Assembly (NCBI GenBank): GCA_020058085.1
Contig: JAGVER010000015.1
Span: 1 to 36,851, forward strand
From: Candidatus Omnitrophota bacterium
GTDB lineage: Bacteria > Omnitrophota > Gorgyraeia > Gygaellales > Profunditerraquicolaceae
Length of the DNA stretch: 36,851 nucleotides
Direction of reading: 5' to 3'
Of this stretch, positions 33,144 through 36,851 are shown piece by piece; position 1 is the first letter of the stretch, and every line of letters begins with the position of its first letter. Below the pieces are notes generated by a model, which worked only from the letters and a program-made list of their open reading frames with translations, did no database searches and was not told the origin of the DNA. The position numbers were made by a program, and so were the translations under genes.

Positions 33144-34409
33144 CTATTTACTTAAAGAAACATCGGCATAAACTGCCTTAGGCCCCAGCCCTTCTTCAAT
33201 CCTCAAAAGTTCGTTATACTTACAAATCCTGTCCGTACGCGAAAGCGAGCCGGTCTTAATCTGGCCGCAACCGCAAGCTACCGCCAGATGAGCAATAGTA
33301 GTATCCTCTGTCTCGCCTGAGCGATGAGAGATAATTGCCTTATATTTATTCTTTTTGGCAATATTTATTGCCTCTATCGTCTCGGAGAGCGAACCAATCT
33401 GGTTAACTTTTATCAGTATAGCATTACCAATTTTCTCCGCAATCCCTTTCTTAAATATCTTAGGATTAGTCACGAATATATCGTCACCGACTAATTGGAC
33501 CCTATCGCCCAACTTATTAGTCATCTCCTGCCAACCTGACCAATCATGCTCGGAAAGCCCGTCTTCGATAGAAAGAATCGGATACTTGCTTAACCAACCT
33601 TCATAAATCTGGATCAGATCAGCAGAATTCTTTTCCGCGCCATCAAAGCTATACTTACCATCATTGCAAAATGAACTTGCCGCGCAATCCAGAGCTAAAG
33701 AAAGATCTTTGCCCGGTTTATACCCGGCTTTATCAATCGCCTGAATGATTAAATCCAGAGCTTCTTGATTAGAGGTAAGATTAGGAGCGAATCCGCCTTC
33801 ATCTCCAACGGAAGTGGAGAGTTTCTTAGATTTAAGCAAAGACTTTAAATTATGGAAGACTTCGGCAGCCATGCGCAAAGCTTCGTGAAAAGTTGGCGCA
33901 CCAACCGGCATAATCATAAATTCCTGAATATCCAGATTATTATCCGCGTGTAACCCGCCGTTTAAGATATTCATTAAAGGCACAGGTAAGATTCTGGCCT
34001 TTTCACCACCCAAGAATTTATATAAAGGCTGTTTCTTAGAGATCGCTGCGGCTTTAGCTACGGCCATAGATACGCCCAAAATTGCATTAGCGCCAAAATT
34101 AGCTTTATTCTCCGTGCCATCTGCTTTTATAAGTAGTGAGTCTATTTTATTAAAATCAGGAACAAGGCCCTTTACCTTTGACGCGATTACAGTATTAACA
34201 TTATTAACCGCTTTCAATACACCTTTGCCTAAATACCTCTTTTTATCGCCGTCTCTTAACTCCAGAGCTTCATTATCTCCAGTCGAAGCACCTGATGGGA
34301 CTGCCGCCCGCCCTAGAACACCATTCTCTAAGATCACATCTACCTCTACTGTTGGATTTCCACGGGAATCCAGAATCTCACGGGCTAATACTTTCTTAAT
34401 CTTGACCAT
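33144..34409 (-). CDS. eno: Enolase
   Basis: A 421-aa glycolytic enzyme converting 2-phosphoglycerate to phosphoenolpyruvate. Landmarks are [14 protein letters not shown] at the start, [24 protein letters not shown], the metal ligands in [15 protein letters not shown] and GDDIFVTN, the lysine in [10 protein letters not shown] and SHRSGETED. The ATG at 34409 with AAGGAG upstream is preferred; an upstream frame runs through the leader hairpin. Confidence 0.97.
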   Translation of the reverse strand: MVKIKKVLAREILDSRGNPTVEVDVILENGVLGRAAVPSGASTGDNEALELRDGDKKRYLGKGVLKAVNNVNTVIASKVKGLVPDFNKIDSLLIKADGTENKANFGANAILGVSMAVAKAAAISKKQPLYKFLGGEKARILPVPLMNILNGGLHADNNLDIQEFMIMPVGAPTFHEALRMAAEVFHNLKSLLKSKKLSTSVGDEGGFAPNLTSNQEALDLIIQAIDKAGYKPGKDLSLALDCAASSFCNDGKYSFDGAEKNSADLIQIYEGWLSKYPILSIEDGLSEHDWSGWQEMTNKLGDRVQLVGDDIFVTNPKIFKKGIAEKIGNAILIKVNQIGSLSETIEAINIAKKNKYKAIISHRSGETEDTTIAHLAVACGCGQIKTGSLSRTDRICKYNELLRIEEGLGPKAVYADVSLSK

Positions 34410-34421
34410 TTTATTCTCCTT

Positions 34422-34470
34422 GCCCAGAAAGGGCACACCGACCTATCCTTTAAGGCCGGGTGTCATGATT
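34422..34470 (-). promoter_or_regulatory. Structured enolase leader
   Basis: Minus strand: ACACCCGGCC pairs imperfectly with GGTCGGTGT, followed by a GCCC-TTTCT-GGGC hairpin that ends right at the AAGGAG ribosome site. Melting or protein binding of this hairpin could control translation. The motif is shared with the ferritin-like gene (31428-31490). Confidence 0.6.
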
Positions 34471-34502
34471 AATTTTTTAGAATTTGTAAAACCAGGAAAC
34501 AT

Positions 34503-34530
34503 ATTATACACAACACCAATATACAGTCAA
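34503..34530 (-). promoter_or_regulatory. Promoter for eno-ftsB
   Basis: TTGACT (34525-34530) and a perfect TATAAT (34503-34508) at 16-bp spacing on the minus strand, about 95 bp before the enolase ATG. Confidence 0.85.
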
Positions 34531-34569
34531 GGAATAAGTTGAGCTCCTTGAGGTTTTGTCTAGCGAAAT

Positions 34570-34598
34570 CCTTGGTCGAACGTTAGATGAGACCAAGG
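34570..34598. repeat. Inverted repeat in the eno/ftsH intergenic region
   Basis: CCTTGGTC (34570-34577) and GACCAAGG (34591-34598) are perfect 8-bp arms 13 bp apart, just upstream of the ftsH-like promoter. Related CTCCTTG and AAGGAGTGCTC sequences flank it. Operator or repeat element; undecided. Confidence 0.55.
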
Positions 34599-34612
34599 AG
34601 TGCTCAAATAGT

Positions 34613-34641
34613 TTGACATAAAGTAAAAGTTGTGATAACTT
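34613..34641 (+). promoter_or_regulatory. Promoter for ftsH-like gene
   Basis: Perfect TTGACA (34613-34618), 17 bp, then TAACTT (34636-34641), a weaker -10. The ATG with GAGGTG upstream follows 20 bp later. Confidence 0.6.
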
Positions 34642-34660
34642 TATCTCTTGAGGTGAAAAA

Positions 34661-36355
34661 ATGAATTTACGAAAAGTAAAAGTATTTTTAAGGTTACACT
34701 GGATAGGCGTTGTTTCGATAACCTTATTGATTATTATTGGCATTTCCTTCGTCTTCTTCCTACAAGCTGCTATTACTGCCTGGACTACTTCAGAATCATA
34801 TTTTAAAAAATCCGCCCTTGCCCAATATGGCATGTTCTTCTATATATTTCTAGTTTTACATATTATCAGCATGCCTTTAAGTGTAGTGGCGATGCTCTGG
34901 ACTATGCGCGGTGGATATATGAGTTTTACTAAAATGGGTAAAAAAGCAGTTAAGGGAGCAGATATTCGCATAGGCTGGAATGACGTTATCGGCATGGATG
35001 AAGCCAAAGAAGAAGCCATGGAAGTAGTGCGCTTGGTGACTGACCGCGCCCACCTTCAGCGTATCGGAGGAAAAATCTTAAAAGGCATATTAATGATGGG
35101 GCCTCCGGGCTGCGGTAAAACCTATCTTGCCAAAGCCATTGCCACCGAAGCAAACCTTCCTTTTATAGCTATGTCCGGTTCGGAATTTATTGAAATGTTT
35201 GTAGGCGTAGGCGCAAGCCGCATACGTAAACTCTTTAAACAAGCACAGCAGCTAGCTTACATTGAAGGCGGTTGCATCATCTTTATAGACGAACTTGATG
35301 CTGTAGGCTCCCAGCGTTCAGCAGGAGGTTTCGGCGGCCAGAGAGAAGCTAATTCCACACTAAATCAGCTCTTGGTTGAAATGGATGGCCTAAAAGATAA
35401 AGAACATAATATCGTTATCATCGGCGCGACTAACGCGCCAGAATCTTTCCTTGACCGGGCGTTATTAAGGCCCGGAAGATTTGACCGTAAATTTTACGTC
35501 CAGCTCCCTAATCTAGAAGAACGCGCAAAGTTGGTTCAATATTATTTAAAAGGCGTTAAATACGACCCTGCCATTGACGTAGCACGGCTGGCCAGATTAA
35601 CCGTAGGAAACAGCCCCGCAGATATCGCAAACCTAATTCGAGAAGCAACATTGATTGCCGTAAGAAACCATAAAGAACAAATCTCGATGAAGGAATTTAC
35701 CGAAGCTTACGATCGGGTAGAGATGGGCATCAAACACAAAGTAGTATTCAATGAAGATGAACGAAGAAAAATCGCCTACCATGAAGCAGGGCACGCTATT
35801 GCTATGTATTTCCTGGCTCCTCATTCAGATGTCTTTAAAGCCACAATTCTGGCGCGGGGCGGGGCATTGGGCTTTGTCATGCCACAGCCTCGTGAAGAAT
35901 TGCACATAGGAACCAAAGAACAATTCCTGGGCAACATTAAAGTGAGTCTTGGCTCTTACGCCGCAGAAAAACTAAAGTTTAACACCACCACTTCCGGAGT
36001 AGGCCAGGATTTTAATCATGCTATGCAAAACGCTTATAATATGGTTTGGAGATGGGGCATGGGCAGCTCCGGCCTAGTGGGAGATTATACATTACTCGAA
36101 ACAATGCGCGAGGATTATGGATCGTTTCGAGGCGAGAAATCTTCCTTCCTCTCTGAAAAATTAAAAGAGCAGTTGAGCGCTGATGTGCAGCAAATCCTAA
36201 ATACTTGCCTTAAAGAAGTAGAAGAACTTTTGAGAAATGAGTCCGATCTTCTTGACCGCTTTGCGCAAGAACTACTTGCCAAAGATGAACTCAATTATGA
36301 TGAAATCGAAGCCATCTTTAAAGAATTTAACAAAATCCGTCCTGCTATCCGTTAG
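34661..36355 (+). CDS. FtsH-like membrane AAA+ zinc metalloprotease, compact form
   Basis: A 564-aa protein. Two membrane helices (about 15-38 and 57-80) enclose only about 20 residues, far less than the periplasmic domain of classic FtsH. The AAA+ part has GPPGCGKT (147-154), the pore segment FVGVG, IIFIDE (206-211) and RPGRFDR (270-276). The protease has HEAGH (374-378) and probably Asp450 as third zinc ligand. All catalytic parts are present, so an active membrane protease is expected. It is divergent from housekeeping FtsH, which is probably encoded elsewhere. Confidence 0.9.
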   Translation: MNLRKVKVFLRLHWIGVVSITLLIIIGISFVFFLQAAITAWTTSESYFKKSALAQYGMFFYIFLVLHIISMPLSVVAMLWTMRGGYMSFTKMGKKAVKGADIRIGWNDVIGMDEAKEEAMEVVRLVTDRAHLQRIGGKILKGILMMGPPGCGKTYLAKAIATEANLPFIAMSGSEFIEMFVGVGASRIRKLFKQAQQLAYIEGGCIIFIDELDAVGSQRSAGGFGGQREANSTLNQLLVEMDGLKDKEHNIVIIGATNAPESFLDRALLRPGRFDRKFYVQLPNLEERAKLVQYYLKGVKYDPAIDVARLARLTVGNSPADIANLIREATLIAVRNHKEQISMKEFTEAYDRVEMGIKHKVVFNEDERRKIAYHEAGHAIAMYFLAPHSDVFKATILARGGALGFVMPQPREELHIGTKEQFLGNIKVSLGSYAAEKLKFNTTTSGVGQDFNHAMQNAYNMVWRWGMGSSGLVGDYTLLETMREDYGSFRGEKSSFLSEKLKEQLSADVQQILNTCLKEVEELLRNESDLLDRFAQELLAKDELNYDEIEAIFKEFNKIRPAIR

Positions 36356-36851
36356 CTTATCCTCTCTTCTTATATCTGGTTGCTCTTACCCAAATGAGCC
36401 AACCTATAAAGAAAAAGACATTCCTGATATTATAAAAAAGATCTGCAAAGATGAATATGGCCTTGATGTAACCACCCAAAGAACGGCTAATACCTTATGG
36501 GTTTACGCACCAGTAGATCAAATCCTTCATAAAGATTACGGAAAAGATCAAAATAAAATATTTGACGAGAAAATGGTTGATAAACTAAGAAATATCCTGA
36601 TCACCATAGGCAGGGTATTAATTAGTTCGGATAATACCCCTCAATTCTTCGCCCTTCTTGTCTCGGATATCAATTTAGGGATAGACTATACAATTAGCGG
36701 AAATATATTAGATATAAAAAAGAGCTACGCCGCATTCATACCCGAAGAAGAATCAAACCGCAGGTATGTAGTAAAATTTTCATCTTCACCTGAAGCTATA
36801 GGCGACAAGACAGGATTTCATTTTATTCCATATGACATAACTATAAGCGAA
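36297..36851 (+). CDS. Lipoprotein of unknown function (partial, runs off the window)
   Basis: The first 185 codons of a protein with a clear lipoprotein signal: basic start ([14 protein letters not shown]), hydrophobic core and lipobox ISGC, with the modified Cys at residue 29. It starts inside the last 59 bp of the FtsH-like gene in another frame. Downstream text (EYGLDVTTQRTANTLWVYAP) matches no family I know. Overlap suggests translational coupling with the protease. The 3' end is beyond the window. Confidence 0.82.
   Translation, partial: MMKSKPSLKNLTKSVLLSVSLSSLLISGCSYPNEPTYKEKDIPDIIKKICKDEYGLDVTTQRTANTLWVYAPVDQILHKDYGKDQNKIFDEKMVDKLRNILITIGRVLISSDNTPQFFALLVSDINLGIDYTISGNILDIKKSYAAFIPEEESNRRYVVKFSSSPEAIGDKTGFHFIPYDITISE

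Noticed and set aside
34410-34436. Longer start of enolase
   Set aside because: It reads through the leader hairpin; AAGGAG and the conserved N-terminus both point to 34409.
34504-34833. Minus-strand frame upstream of and overlapping the FtsH-like gene
   Set aside because: It covers two promoters and an inverted repeat and is antisense to a clear gene; no protein features.
1-36851. CRISPR array, insertion sequence or prophage
   Set aside because: I found no regularly spaced repeats, transposase, integrase or phage structural genes; the repeats present are dispersed palindromes.

Overview
This looks like a stretch of the chromosome of an uncultured diderm (outer-membrane) bacterium. A secretin with PilM/N/O/P partners implies an outer membrane. 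The housekeeping genes, the compact FtsH-like protease, PilZ proteins, a TMTC-type glycosyltransferase and the style of the rpl/obg/pro cluster suggest Candidatus Omnitrophota (OP3) or a relative in the PVC area. That placement is inference from memory and would need a marker-gene tree. Nearly all genes are on the minus strand, so transcription runs from high to low coordinates. Only the FtsH-like protease and the lipoprotein behind it (34.6 kb to the end) are on the plus strand.

Layout in the direction of transcription. (1) 34.5-32.8 kb: enolase and FtsB, behind a near-consensus promoter and a structured leader. (2) 32.8-32.4 kb: an initiator tRNA-fMet gene split by a 281-nt group I intron, with its own terminator. 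(3) 32.4-30.4 kb: the remnant of an SGNH hydrolase, two more terminators, a PilZ protein, a duplicated ferritin-like protein and a small membrane protein. (4) 30.3-27.1 kb: a second PilZ protein and a GH94-family phosphorylase-like enzyme. (5) 27.0-19.1 kb: a pilus locus with a major pilin behind a perfect sigma70 promoter, a TMTC-like TPR glycosyltransferase, two pilin-like proteins and pilMNOPQ. (6) 19.1-17.3 kb: a DUF2344 protein and RNase G. (7) 17.3-7.6 kb: rplU, obgE, proB, proA, nadD, rpe, a phosphohexomutase, rpsA, tyrS and a SemiSWEET, led by another near-consensus promoter. (8) 7.6-0.05 kb: nucleotide-sugar genes (rmlA, rmlD-like, rmlB, a CDP-paratose-2-epimerase-like SDR, a repeat protein, a sugar dehydrogenase, an acyltransferase and an aminotransferase) for a surface polysaccharide.

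The most unusual feature is a set of small palindromic elements that sit inside genes and stay in frame. Five genes carry them: proB and pilP near the N-terminus (same family), rmlB and the 255-aa repeat protein internally, and the DegT aminotransferase at its C-terminus. Further copies lie in intergenic DNA, and one composite copy occurs near both ends of the window, about 31.5 kb apart. In form this resembles the Rickettsia palindromic elements, but the sequences and hosts are different. No transposase is present in the window, so any mobilising enzyme must be elsewhere.

Other points of note are the group I intron in the anticodon loop of tRNA-fMet, the absence of rpmA (L27) between rplU and obgE, a cluster of palindromes in the rplU leader, a shared leader motif before two unrelated genes (enolase and the ferritin-like protein), and two gene remnants that show local decay.
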